Source: Mermis nigrescens (taxonomy: Eukaryota > Nematoda > Enoplea > Mermithida > Mermithidae). Taken from it: a stretch of DNA of 64,000 nucleotides. The stretch is taken from positions 1 through 64,000 of the forward strand of contig JAVLUZ010000172.1 in the NCBI GenBank assembly GCA_036768485.1, in the 5' to 3' direction. A program made the translations under genes and the position numbers. Below, piece after piece: positions 21,767-32,840 of the stretch (the stretch's first letter is position 1; each line of letters starts with the position of its first letter). The notes under the pieces were generated by a model that ran no database searches, had not been told where the DNA came from, and saw nothing but the letters and a program-made list of their open reading frames with translations.

Positions 21767-22915
21767 CAGGCTCGTATCCAGGATTTTATTTCGGGGGGCG
21801 CCGAAAATTTTTGAGACCAGATATCTCGAGAACCATTACGAGATAGGCGAAAATAAAGACAGTTTTGAGCGTATCTCGGCGAGCTCTATACAACGGGGAA
21901 GAAAAATTTCAACGAAAAAAATTAAAAAAGTTTCACTTTATTCCATTTTTGATATACAGCAAATTTATCATTTAAGCTGATTTCTCATCACCTAATCGGC
22001 GAATTATTTCTTATCTCTTGCCTTTGTACTTAATCATTGTGTTTACAGAGAAAAACAAATAGCGGATAATTATTAATTCGGCGCGAAGCGCCGAAAAAAT
22101 TGACATGCTCTGCATATCAACCTCAAATTTGAGCGGTTTTGAGCGGACTAGAAGACAAAAAAATCATGCATAAACAATAGATATGGCGCAGCGCGGAAAA
22201 TTTCATGTTTCCATGTCATAACTCAAATTTGAGCTGTTTTGAGTGAGGCAGAAGGCAAAAACTGATAACTAAACAATGAATCCGGCGCACAGCGCTAGAA
22301 AAACATTGACATGCTCTCTATATCTAACTCTAATTTGAGCGATTTTTAGCGGTTCATAAGACAAAACTATACGTAAACAATAAATCCGGCGCGAATCGCC
22401 GGAAAATTTTGAGTTCACTAGCTCAAAAGTACGCTAAAAACCTGTTTAGGCGCTGTTTCAGACGCACTTCGCCAATTTATTCATTTTCCCTTCGGGGGAC
22501 TCTTGGGAGAAACAAAATATTTTCCCCATTTCGGGGGGCAGGCCCCCGCCCCCTGGATACAGGCCTGTTCCCATGTCATAACTCAAATTTGAGCTGTTTT
22601 GAGTAAGCTAGAAGGCAAAAACTGTAGCTAAACAATGAATCCGGCGCAAAGCGTTAGAAGAAAATTGACATACTTTCTATGTCTAACTCAAATTTGAGCG
22701 ATTTTCAGCGGTTTAGAAGACAAAACCTTAAATAAACAGAAAATTTTGTGTTTTCTAGCTCAAAAGTAGTATGCTAAAAACCTGTTTTGGCGGTGTTTCA
22801 GACCAACTTCGCCAATTTTTCATTTTTCCCTTTGGGGGGACCCCTTGGGAAGAACAAAAATTTTTTCCCATTTCGAGGGGGCAGGCCCCCCCCGCCCCAC
22901 CTGGATACGGGTCTG
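21767..22915. mobile_element. hAT-like element (CAGGCCCGTATCCAGG family), 1149 bp
   Basis: It starts CAGGCTCGTATCCAGGATTTT and ends with the inverse of CAGACCCGTATCCAGG. The perfect 8-bp duplication GATGCATA lies at 21759-21766 and 22916-22923. The body holds 100-105-bp tandem units with GGCGC at 22080, 22185, 22284 and 22388, and a partial duplication of the right half (about 22567-22915). It has no transposase. It inserted into the minisatellite, which resumes on the other side. Confidence 0.9.
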
Positions 22916-22975
22916 GATGCATAGGTCGATGTATAGATGCTTAGGTTGATGTATAGATGCTTAGGTCGACGTAAA

Positions 22976-24500
22976 TTGGGTATCTGCATGTGATTCTGCA
23001 TTCAGCTGTTTGAATCTTCAAATACTTAGGTCGGGAAGAGGCTAATTAACGAAACCCATAGCTTTAGCAATATTGATCACAGACGGATGAAATTTTTTCC
23101 GCGCTTTCTTTCAACATGTTCTAAGTACTGAGCGAAAAAATTCGCTTTTCTGAAGTTTATTTCTTAGTATTCTGAAAGTACCATATTCTTAAGTTACACC
23201 AATGCCAAAGCCGGAAATGGAAAAATGGATAAAAGCCGGAAAATGGAAACTGTAAATGGAAAATAGGTAAAAGCCGGAGACCAGAAAATGGAAAATTTTT
23301 AATTTTTAAATTTATCTCGGGAAATCACCCTTTTGTGAAAGTTTTAGTGTAAATTGTAGAAGTTTTGATGTTTTTAACATTTATTTTTCAAATTCCGTAT
23401 GACTAGTGCCATAACAATTTCTACAGAAAACTCAAGAATGTCTTAACGTAACTACTTGATTCTTTCATAATGCATGACAAGGCAATCAACATATTGTCTG
23501 CCGTTTACACCTCAGAAGGCCTTTTTTATTCTTGCATGAATGCTGCACCAAGGACAGAACAACATGTAGGTATGTAAGGGTTTGGGAAGATTCTGCCATT
23601 GATTCTGTGGCCTACAGAATCCTCTAAGCCCATGTGTAGCTGGGACTGCTTGCAAATCAGATCTGTTATAAATCATTCAGAACGTAAAATAGTTTATTTT
23701 CAAAATTTTCGGTGTTACAGTTCCTTGAACGGAAAATGCAAACACAGCGCCGCTGTGATCTACCTACAAGTGGCCAACTGCAGTAGAACGTGAGCGCTTC
23801 AACCCTACCCTTGGCCTCCACAACGTGGTACTAATTGCCTTACAGAAGATGACATCATTGTTTTATGGAGAATTAAGTCAAGGAAGTAAGTCGTTTGGCC
23901 ATAGTAAGGTTGCGCTCAGTATGTACATAGCAGTAAGATGGCGTGCAGTCGTAGTAACGCACAGCGCATGCTAAGTAGCATGCGCTGTGTGCTGATGCAC
24001 ACAATAGGCAGTGGCGGTCAGACCCGGTCGTAGGCTTTTGGGGCCCTGTGCGAAGAAACAATTTTGGGGCTCCTTGGTCTGGTGGCGGAAAACTACGAAT
24101 ATGAGCATGAGGCTAAACCATGATTCATGACTTTAAAAAGTATCTGCCCTCATTGTACTACAATTTTTTAATCTGTTTCATCATCCTAGATGATGAAATT
24201 TGTTTAAAAAATATTTTCAAAATTATCTCTTATGCAAGATTCGTAGACCGCTAGAATTTTAAACAACTTTCGCTAAAATTCTGAGTCGGAAAATTTCTGA
24301 GATATGTATGTGTATGATGCGGAAGGATGTTTTCATTACACTGTATTTATGCACTGAGCAATATATACACTTCTACTGAAATATTTGACACAAAGTACCA
24401 AAATTTTTCTAGAATTTATGTTGAAAAAAGCCACATGGACCTTCTAGATTTACGGGACGAGAATTTTAGAGTCAGATAATCTTGACAACTTAGTAGGCCA
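22976..24500. other. Foldback interior, no recognisable gene
   Basis: Largely unique. It contains GGAAAATGG-rich micro-repeats near 23210-23290 and a possible hAT tip CAGTGGCGGTCAGACCC at about 24010. Short ORFs lack family features. Confidence 0.5.
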
Positions 24501-24544
24501 AAATGTTGATTTAAGCCCAGTTCAGAAGTAAAAGTCGGCGATAT

Positions 24545-24805
24545 CGCCGATTTTTGGGGCGAATTCTAGAATAGCTCCATGTTCCAGATTTAAAAAAAAC
24601 AGCGTTTTTATGCGATTTCAAGCACGTATCTTTAACATAGAAGTTGAAAAAAACAGACGGAAAAGCCTTTGATTGAAAAAAAAATTTTCAAAAAATTTCA
24701 TTTCCTTTCTTTCATTTCCGTCTGTTTTTTTAACTTCTTTATTCAAAACTCCTACTTGAATTCGCATTAAAACACTATTCTCACCTTAATCAAAATTATC
24801 TTTGA
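24545..24805. repeat. Foldback arm, right
   Basis: Mirror of 20150-20405 (see that entry). The paired arms enclose about 4.1 kb. Confidence 0.75.
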
Positions 24806-24812
24806 GCTCATT

Positions 24813-24945
24813 GCGGCTTCAGATTGGTGCCAGCGGATGATCTAAGCCTAAGAAAAGATGGGGCAAGAATTGCTCCGCTCGCTTCGCTCGCTTCGCAATT
24901 TTCGCCCCATTTGTCTCAGGCTTACATCATCCCTGGCACCAATGT
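24813..24945. repeat. Near-perfect long hairpin
   Basis: ATTGGTGCCAGCGGATGAT at the left and ATCATCCCTGGCACCAAT at the right. The stem continues through TAAGCCTAAGAAAAGATGGGGC and its inverse to a loop of GCTCGCTTCGCTCGCTTCGC repeats. About 130 bp in all. It may be a tiny palindromic MITE. Confidence 0.75.
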
Positions 24946-25194
24946 GAAGGCACATACTAAGCCTAAGCCTAAAAAATAAATATTAGAAGAGACTTAGGAA
25001 GAAAATGACGCTAGCACCCTTATTCGTCAGAATACGTAATCCTTCCCTTTCTAACTAACACTAACAAACAAGATTGATCACCAGATGGTTTACATGACCA
25101 TTATTATAATTACTAAAGTGTAAATTCTCACTCACTTTTATCTCTTGATTTCCGTGCTGATCCAGACAGTCGTACGCCTCTCAGCAGTCGCTGG

Positions 25195-25345
25195 ATAGAA
25201 TTTCGTATATCAATAGTTTCGAGCGTTTGATTAATGTGCCACGTCGAAACGAAATCTGATGGTAAAAATTCGTATATCAACAGTTTCGAGCGTTCCACAT
25301 ATGTGCCACGTCAAAACGAAATCTGATTTCCGTATCAATAGCCGC
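25195..25345. repeat. Two ~65-bp tandem units
   Basis: TTCGTATATCAATAGTTTCGAGCGTT...GTGCCACGTCGAAACGAAATCTGAT is present twice in direct order with few changes. Confidence 0.75.
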
Positions 25346-25604
25346 TGTCGAAACGGTTAATTTCAATGCTCCGCCAAACCTATCAGATTTTTAATCCGGC
25401 TCCTTCGATACTAACTAATTGACAATCTTATACCAATTGTCAGTGTTTCGCCGAATCGTCGGATAGCTATTTAATTTCTGTAAGATTAAGGTACATTCTT
25501 AGAACGCAGCAACTGCGCAAAGCATAACAATCTTGATCACAATCCAATATACGAAATGCGTATTACACAGCAGCACGGTAGAGCGTAAACAACCGGAATA
25601 AGCA

Positions 25605-25850
25605 ATTCTCGCGTCCGGAACAACGTAAATCACTCATATGATTGATAAAAAATTTGCATAGAAAAGCAACGTCGACTTCCACGTGAGCATAAGGTTACTA
25701 ACCTAAAACTATCCGTAATAAATAATTCTCGCGACCGAACAAGCGCCTACTACGTAAATCACTCATGATAATAAAAAATTTGCATAGAGAACCTACGTCG
25801 ACTTCCACGGCGAGCAAAAGATTACTAATCTGACACCCTACAGTAGATAA
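25605..25850. repeat. Two ~125-bp tandem units
   Basis: The block AATTCTCGCG...ACGTAAATCACTCAT...AAAAAATTTGCATAGA...ACGTCGACTTCCACG...TTACTAA occurs twice in direct orientation. Confidence 0.75.
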
Positions 25851-26526
25851 AGAATTGTCACTCAGATGTGTTTCACAGATCACCTGTCTGTGCATTAATC
25901 CAATGCAATAGGAACGGAGTGTTCTATCAAGGCAACAGTAAATGCGCCTAACTTACATTCTTTTATGATAGTCATGTAAATTTACATCGACCGATCGCAG
26001 TGTATTCATTTAAGTACATAATGTTCGTTCAAGCTATACATAGAAACCAATAAATGCATTGTGGATAGTTATGTAACCTAGGTCCTTTATAAACGTTCAT
26101 CGTGTGCACGTATGTTCGAATTAACCTGTTCTTCTTTAATTCATAATAGATTCATCAATTTGTCAGCATTATCGCCGTCGCCTTCGCTAGTGAACATATT
26201 ACCTATGTACCTACTTACATACATATGTACACAAGACAATTTGATCAATCATTGCGACGATTTTTGCAGTCGCCTTCCCAAAACATTGCGTACCTACATA
26301 CAAACAAACGTATGTATGCATCAGTATACATTAGATCAATCAATACGCCGTTTACGGCAGTCGCCTTCCCATGCTTTGTGCTTCTATCACTTTACAACTT
26401 CATTCGTCAATTTCTCCCCTTCTAAATGCTTTCCGTCGATAATTTCTTTTGAATATCTTCCTTACAACTACTAATCTTTCGATGAATCCCATTTAATTTA
26501 AATTCTGTGACTTCTATCTATTCTAG
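25851..26526. other. Spacer, no convincing gene
   Basis: Unique AT-rich sequence with overlapping short ORFs of low-complexity composition. No protein family recognised. Confidence 0.45.
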
Positions 26527-26722
26527 AATTAAGCCAAATCGGGAAAGTCGGCGATATCGCCGACAAAAATCAGGAAAGCCAGTGATATCGCCAACTAAAG
26601 ACGGGAAAGTTGGTGATATCGCCAACTAAAAATTGGGAAAATCGTAAGAATCGGCAATATCGCCGAGAAAAATTGGGAAAGTCAGCGATATCGCTGACTA
26701 AAATCGGGAAAGTCGGCAATAT
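26527..26722. repeat. GGCGATATCGCC minisatellite, left cluster
   Basis: Five to six units of about 30-40 bp: AATCGGGAAAGTCGGCGATATCGCCGACAAA. Each unit is centred on the 12-bp palindrome GGCGATATCGCC or a variant. The same unit occurs at 28419-28651 and 28923-29010. Confidence 0.9.
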
Positions 26723-27227
26723 GTACATACATAATGACCAGCGCAACTGAACATACACGAATTTCAGTCAGATCGATTATCAGGATGGTTTCCACCCCCT
26801 ATAAAACATTTTCACCCCTATGAAAAATTTTTCAGCCCCCCCAGAATCGGCACTTTTTCGCAAAAACCTTTGAAAGTATCTCCTTTTGAAAGTTTTTAGT
26901 AGTCTTTAGCATTAAAATCGCCAATTTTTTTCGGGGATTCACGCCGATTGGTTTTTTTGACTATATTTACTTCATTTTTGTCCGATTTTTTTTAATTTTT
27001 CAATTTTTATCGTCTAGAAAGAAAGAGCATTGTGAGAAACATCGACAAACGGCTATTTTAACGCATACCCTTTGTTTTTAAGCCCAAAAAGGGACTTCAG
27101 AAAAAATGTTTGCTTATATGTGCAGAAAGAGTCAGTTGAATATCAGTTAATTAAAATTCATGATGTAAAATAGTGAGCAGTATAGTTTTTCCGTACTCAC
27201 AGCTAAAAATACGTAATATGTTTAAAC

Positions 27228-27345
27228 GGGTATGTGCCGAGTGCGCTACCTGGTTCAAGTGCGCTGCCAGGTCCGAGAGCGCTGCCGAGGTCAGGTGAGC
27301 TGCCATAGTCGAGTGCGCTGATAGGGCCGAGTGCGCTGCCAAATA
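27228..27345. repeat. GTGCGCTGCC tandem repeat, left
   Basis: About six units of 15-20 bp (GTCCGAGTGCGCTGCCAG). The mirror image GGCAGCGCACTCGGAC forms an array at 28153-28225, so the two bracket 27346-28152 as a stem. Confidence 0.85.
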
Positions 27346-27648
27346 TGTATATATTAAAAAAATATAGATATTAGATTAGCCAAATATATATTAGATTACT
27401 GAAAAACGATGTTTTTCCAGTAGACTACTTATGTAAACAGTATTTATGTACCTGCTTCTGTTGACAAACCTTCAAAAGAAAGGAGTAAGTCGATCAATAA
27501 AACGAGTGTAAAACAGGTGACCGCACAAAGGTCATGCACTAATTACCTCATTTCGGTCCGATAAAGGTCATTGTCTTTTTTAATTCGTACAAAACGACAC
27601 CTATGTATCAGTAATATTAGATGTTTTGATTAATTGGTTGATGATTAA

Positions 27649-27939
27649 ATGATGGATTTCGGGCAAGCCGATTACGTTCTAAATTATAAGCTGGAAAAGT
27701 CTTTGATAAAATATAATTCGATAATAAATCCTGAAAAATTTTACCAATATCGTCAAAAAGCTACGAAAATATTGTCTTCTGGTGAATTGAACGAGTATTG
27801 GAATTGTATCACGTGTGAAAAATTATTAAAAAACGATGGTCGTGAACAGGTCGTTCCTTCAAATCTCCTCAAAAACGCTTTTGGATTCCACTGTGATCAA
27901 TTGTACCTACTCAGAGACGAAGTGGTAGGAAAAACATAA
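27649..27939 (+). CDS. Hypothetical ORF, 96 residues
   Basis: I do not recognise this protein. It reads from an ATG with a neighbouring second Met codon and has a mixed, globular-looking composition quite unlike the repeat-derived ORFs nearby. It contains a WNCITCEKLL segment with CxxC, and a later Cys, but no complete zinc-finger pattern. No signal peptide or membrane segment is visible. It lies in the 0.8-kb interior between inverted GTGCGCTGCC arrays (27228-27345 and 28153-28225) and is flanked further out by GGCGATATCGCC minisatellites. It could be one exon of a host gene, a gene carried in a foldback element, or chance. Splice signals were not resolved. Confidence 0.35.
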   Translation: MMDFGQADYVLNYKLEKSLIKYNSIINPEKFYQYRQKATKILSSGELNEYWNCITCEKLLKNDGREQVVPSNLLKNAFGFHCDQLYLLRDEVVGKT

Positions 27940-28152
27940 TTGTACAGATGTACCTACTTACGTACTTGGGTAACTATAGTCTGTTTCATATAATTTTGTG
28001 CATGAATTATAAGTAATTTTCAGTGACAGTAAGCCGTGGGTTACGATAATTATATATCAGATTAATGCTATAATCGCAATCTGTCAGCTTATTGTCAGAG
28101 ATAGTTTTAAAATTTATGAACGAAGTTGTGTGAAAGAGACTATACATGCTGT

Positions 28153-28225
28153 TTATTTGGCAGCACACTTGGCCCTGGCAGCGCACTCGGACTTGGCAGC
28201 GCACTCGGACTAGGCAGCGCACCTG
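28153..28225. repeat. GGCAGCGCAC tandem repeat, right
   Basis: Four units of GGCAGCGCACTCGGACTT, inverse of 27228-27345. TTTAAAC blocks also mirror each other on the outer sides (27217 and 28238). Confidence 0.85.
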
Positions 28226-28418
28226 GCCCCCAATCTGTTTAAACAATATGATCTGTCATGGACAGGCACCAAATTGGCGGTACCTCTATATACTTTATGA
28301 TGATCTTCATGAACAGCTATGTGCTTAATTGGACAACTGCATACGTAGCGCACACTTCAATGCACCGAAAATTGGCTTATTGTAGAAAAATAGGATGGGT
28401 TCCTATTCTTACGATTTT

Positions 28419-28651
28419 AGTCGGTGACATTGCCGACAAAAATCGGAAAAGTTGGCGATATCGCCAACAAAAATCGGGAAAGTTGGCAATATCGCCAATT
28501 AAAAATCGGGGAAATTGTAAGAATCTGCAATATTGCGGACAAAATCGGAAAAGTCGTAAGAATCGGCAATATCGCCGACAAAAAATTGGGAAAGTTGTAA
28601 GAATCGGCGATATCGCCGACAAAAATCAAGAAAGTTAGTGATATTGCCGAC
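28419..28651. repeat. GGCGATATCGCC minisatellite, right cluster
   Basis: Six to seven units like those at 26527-26722, several with the insert CGTAAGAAT. Interrupted by the family-A MITE at 28652 and resuming at 28923. Confidence 0.9.
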
Positions 28652-28922
28652 CACACATGGGCGTGGGGGGGATCTGGGGGGGAGGTCTGGACCCCCCCCA
28701 GAAACAAAAGACCCCCCCCAGAAATCAAGAGACGCCCCCCCAGAAATCAATTTTTGAAAATTTTTTTCGTTTTTTTCGCAACTATTTTTGATGCCAATGG
28801 ATAGTGCTTGATGAGAAACGTCGAAAAATGGTGTTTTTATCGCCATATCACCATTTTTAAGGCCATGTTTTGACCTTCAAAAAATCTTGGACCCCCCAGA
28901 ATTTTCTTGCTGCCCACGTATG
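28652..28922. mobile_element. hAT MITE family A, 271 bp
   Basis: Starts CACACATGGGCGTGGGGG and ends TTGCTGCCCACGTATG. The perfect 8-bp duplication TTGCCGAC lies at 28644-28651 and 28923-28930. The core has CCAATGGATAGTGCTTGATG and CGTCGAAAAATGGTG. Confidence 0.93.
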
Positions 28923-28930
28923 TTGCCGAC

Positions 28931-30251
28931 TAAACATCGGGAAAATTGGGGCATTTCTGAACCGGGAAAAAGTGTCGGCGATGTTGGCAATATTGCCAAT
29001 TTTTACTTCTCAACCGGGCTTTAGAGTTTCTTAAAAAGAAAAAATATATACTTTATTTCAATCGTACAAAATATGTCGTTCAAAATAGCCATGCTTCAAC
29101 ATTCATTCAAGCTCGACTCTACTAAAAACTTTTGAATTTCCTTCATACTCAATTCTGGTCATAGCATTGAAAAACAATACAGAAAATAAATAATCCTGGG
29201 CTGGGCGCCATAGAATTTTGTTATATTCACGATGCCTTATTTAAAATGGGGCGTTCAAAAAGACATAAATTATACAAAAACGATAAATCTGGCGCGGAGC
29301 TCCTAAAAATTTTGGGCTTTTTGGCTCAAAAGTTTGCTAACTCTATTCTGACGGTCTTTCAAATGCATTTAAGAATTCCAACATTGCAGTTTTTCTCCTC
29401 TGGGGGACTCTTACAGTAAAAATTCCACATACAAAATTTTGGGGGACTGGTTCCCGAGTCCCCTCTGAGATACGTGCCTGCTGAAACATAGGAATGATAA
29501 CTTTTGCTGTCAAAAAATAATTCATGAGATAAAAATACACCTACATAGCTTCCATCCAGACCGACAAAAATCGAAATGAATGTAATGAAGGTGACAACCT
29601 TATTACGATGACCTATAGGAAATAAAAAAATCATTACAAGATCTATATTTTTCATCTCTCATCGAGTAAATTAGTTGATTTTTCGAAAAATGTTGCATCA
29701 GAGTGATTTTAAATAAAAATAGACAAAGTAAAACAGTCAAAAAGTGCCATTTCACACGTAAATGGTAAATTTTTGGACCAATTTTGACTGTTTTTGGAAA
29801 AGTTGGGGTACCGTCCTCAGGAAAATCCTAGATCCGCCACTGCTCGCACATATACTGAATTTCGACTTACAAACTAACAGTTTGCTGATAATAACTTTTC
29901 TGTAGCATAACTACCACAAAATGTCAATTATCATAGTAACATATTGTAAAAAACAAAAATTAAGAAAAACTGTAGGCACATATGAAACAGACTGTACGAG
30001 AAATTGGTGAGCAGCGCCGAAATTTTTTTGAATTTTTATTAACAGAAAGGTCACTTAGTGTCTATTTGCTGAATGGGAGCGTTAAGAAATGCAAGCTCAG
30101 ACGATTATGGCAACCGCCCATTATCCACTAAATTTTTCCTTGCTTGGTGTTTTAGGGGCCCTTGGGGACCTCCTTGGGGCACCGGGGCCCTATGCGGCTG
30201 CACACTTAGCACATGCATATGACCGGGCCTGGTGGCAGTGGCAGTCACAAG
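28931..30251. other. Spacer with element ends, no gene
   Basis: 28931-29010 resumes the minisatellite. A CAGGCACGTATCTCAGAGGGG tip (inverted, near 29482) and an inverted CAGTGGCGGATCTAGG tip (near 29843) mark eroded hAT MITEs. 29880-30251 appears unique. Confidence 0.5.
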
Positions 30252-30509
30252 CACACATGGGCGTGGGGGGATCTGGGGGGGGTCTGGACCCCCAGAAACC
30301 AAAAGACCCCCCCAGAAATCAAAAGACCCCCCAGGAATCAATTTTTGAAAATTTTTTCGCTTTTTTCGCAATTTTTTGATGCCAATGGATAGTGCTTGAT
30401 GAGAAACGTCGAAAAATGGTGTTTTTATTGCCATATCACCATTTTAAGGCCATTTTTTGACCTTCAAAAAATCTTTGACCCCCCAGAATTTTCTTGCTGC
30501 CCACGTATG
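30252..30509. mobile_element. hAT MITE family A, 258 bp
   Basis: Starts CACACATGGGCGTGGGGGG and ends GCTGCCCACGTATG. The perfect 8-bp duplication GTCACAAG lies at 30244-30251 and 30510-30517. It is about as long as, and very similar to, 28652-28922 and 35772-36033. Confidence 0.93.
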
Positions 30510-31476
30510 GTCACAAGTTGCCTATGGGTCATTCTATGTCAAGTGGCCCAGGGCTCCTCACCCACTCGACCATCCAGATTCTGCTAAAATTTTGCATGTA
30601 TGTACCCTATGGTCTTAAACGAGCATATGCGAAATTTTTTTCCATAACTTCGAAAATTCAAGTAAGTAGAGCCCAAGACCTAAACTCTACTATGTATTGA
30701 TTTTATGAAAACCCTAAAAATCGGCAAACTTGAAACTACATCGTAGGCGAACTAGACCTTTTTATCCGTTGAAAACTTGTAAGCATAGACAACTTTTTGC
30801 TCTCTTTTGAACTAAAGCAAGATTATTTCTCAGCGGCTTATTTTTTTGTTGCTATCATTGAGTAAAGCTGCCGTCGAAAATTGACTTTTCAAAATTGTAT
30901 CAAAGTTTATCCATTTTTTCCCGAACGAGGAATGGGTTTATTCTGCTATTGCATATATAAAACAAGCATATCTTGCTCCGTCTTAAAACCAAATATCACA
31001 TTATAAGATACCCGCAGAACAAAGATATAATCGACCAAACTTTCCAAAAATCCAAAATATACTAATTTTTTAATTTTTCAGCTGTATTTTTCTAAATACC
31101 TATCCTTCGATTTTTTCTTTTTTCTAGCGTTGGAAAGAGCATCTTTTCCTCTACCGAAATTACTTTGAATTGGCGTGGGTTCTCAAACAATCGCTTCATA
31201 AAACGGCTGCAAAGTAGGTAGGTACATGATATATGCACTACATATATTGGCCAGAAATTTTAAATATATGTATGTACCTACCTTACCTATGTATATTCGT
31301 GCTTCGCTTGCCGTACATATTTGTATGTACAATGTACATTAAGTAGGTACCTACTGTAAGTTTAGCCGCCTCCGTTGGTACATACAGCTACCTAGTCAGA
31401 GACAGATTACGTATACCTGGTTAACCTCAGCGCTGGTCAGGTTGCTAGGGCGAGACACCACAATCAACCTCTAGAC
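30510..31476. other. Spacer, no gene
   Basis: Unique AT-rich sequence. It includes a GTACCTACC / ATGTATGTAC-rich stretch near 31215-31360. Confidence 0.5.
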
Positions 31477-31604
31477 CCTTAGGGATCTTGTAATAATTGC
31501 CACTTCAGAAAGGACCTACACTGGCGCCAGTCAGAAAAACGGTCACTCCGGTTCAGTGATATTTTGTTAACCATTCAGTAAAAAATCGCTGAACAGGAGT
31601 TACC

Positions 31605-31824
31605 ATTTTTCTGAAGTTCAAAAGAGAGGTCACGGAAGTGCAGTGACCGGTTTTCTGAAGTTCGACAAAAAGGTCACGGAACTGCAGGGACCTTTTTCTG
31701 AATTTCAACAAAAAGGTCACGGAACTGCAGTGATCGTTTTTCTGAATTTCAACAAAAAGGCCATGGAACAGCAGTGACCATTTTCCTAAATTTCAGAAAC
31801 CAGGTCACAGAACTGCAGTGACCA
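31605..31824. repeat. 43-bp subrepeats with GGTCAC...GTGACC palindrome
   Basis: Five units of TTTCTGAATTTCAACAAAAA followed by GGTCACGGAACTGCAGTGACC, the second block being palindromic. The mirrored series is at 34737-34965. Confidence 0.85.
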
Positions 31825-31944
31825 ACATGGGCAGCAACAAAATCCTGGGGGGTCCGTTGGGGCAAAATCGCCAAAAATTTAATTCTGGGGGGTCTGCCAG
31901 ATTCTCGGGGGGAGGGGGTTCAAGACCCCCCACGCCCATGTGTG
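31823..31944. mobile_element. hAT MITE family A, short copy in left arm
   Basis: CAACATGGGCAGC at the left, CGCCCATGTGTG at the right. It is present as a mirror image at 34613-34729, so it was part of the arm when the arms became inverted copies, or was homogenised later. Confidence 0.8.
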
Positions 31945-32840
31945 GCAGAGTGTTTTCCTGAAATTCTTAAAAGTCGATGAAGTGCAATAAGTTAATTTAT
32001 GAGCACACATTGGCGCAGAGGCTTTGTGGGGTTTGTCTCTCTGGGAGGTTAAAATACCCAAAGATTACTGTAGACCAGTAGGTTTTTCAAAAAGGGTAGG
32101 ACAGTATTTTTACCGTAACCGCTGTTTCTGAATAATGAATGCCTACCTTGCTTACAGAAATTCGAATTAGGTAATAAGTTTTAGCACAGGTAATTTAATT
32201 ACATACATGTGGCCGCATGAAGCTACATAAATAAATAGGTTAGGTATAGGTACCTAATACATTATATATTTGCACTAATACATGGGTGGGTACATTTTCG
32301 ATTTCGATAGCTGCAATCCGTCCATTTTAGGCTTTAAGAAGGACTCATTTTGATATTAGTCGGACGAGACCACTCATGGGCGAGAGGGGTCTGGATTCGC
32401 CGAGAATTCGATGGACTACCAAAAATCGATATATCCTCATATTTGAATTTTTGGTGCTATGTTTAGCGAGTTTGCCCCATCGGACCCCCAGAATTTGGTC
32501 GCTGCTTAAAATTCGAATTAATTGAACAAACCACAGCAAGCGAATAAGTAACTGATTGTCGAACATTTTGGACATTTCAAAGTAACTGTCGAAAATTTGA
32601 CATTTTTGAGTCAAAAAATTATCTTTAGCATTTAAAAGGCACACTTTCTATGATTTTTTGAAAAATCGACAACCGTGGGAATCACAGCTAATATGATGGG
32701 GTCTGTAGCCATACTGGACTCGAATTCCCCAAAAACCCCTCTTGATCATACTGCACAATTTTAGGGCTGAAATGGCGTCAAAAAACAGTTAGTATAAATG
32801 CTAAATAGCTTACAACTGGTCATTGGATAATTTCAAGCAT

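Larger units (their letters stand above)
31477..32840. repeat. Foldback element, left arm
   Basis: Mirror of 33797-35110. Shared blocks in inverted order include AGGGATCTTGTA, TTGCCACTTCAGAAAGGACC, CCGGTTCAGTGATATTTTGTT, CCTATTGGTCTAC/GTAGACCAGTAGG and AGTATGATCGAGAGG-type blocks. The outer part has five 43-bp subrepeats. The arms hold a mirrored family-A MITE (31823-31944). Confidence 0.85.

Noticed and set aside
26112..26474. 120-residue plus-strand open frame
   Set aside because: Composition is Ile/Ser/Phe/Tyr-biased with overlapping alternatives, and there is no family feature or splice context. Probably chance in AT-rich DNA.
28146..28328. TRTWQRTRTRQRTW-type repeat protein
   Set aside because: It comes from the GGCAGCGCAC tandem repeat and is not a coding sequence.
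26527..29010. CRISPR array
   Set aside because: The repeats are palindromic minisatellites with variable unit length and no unique spacers, and the genome is eukaryotic with no cas genes.
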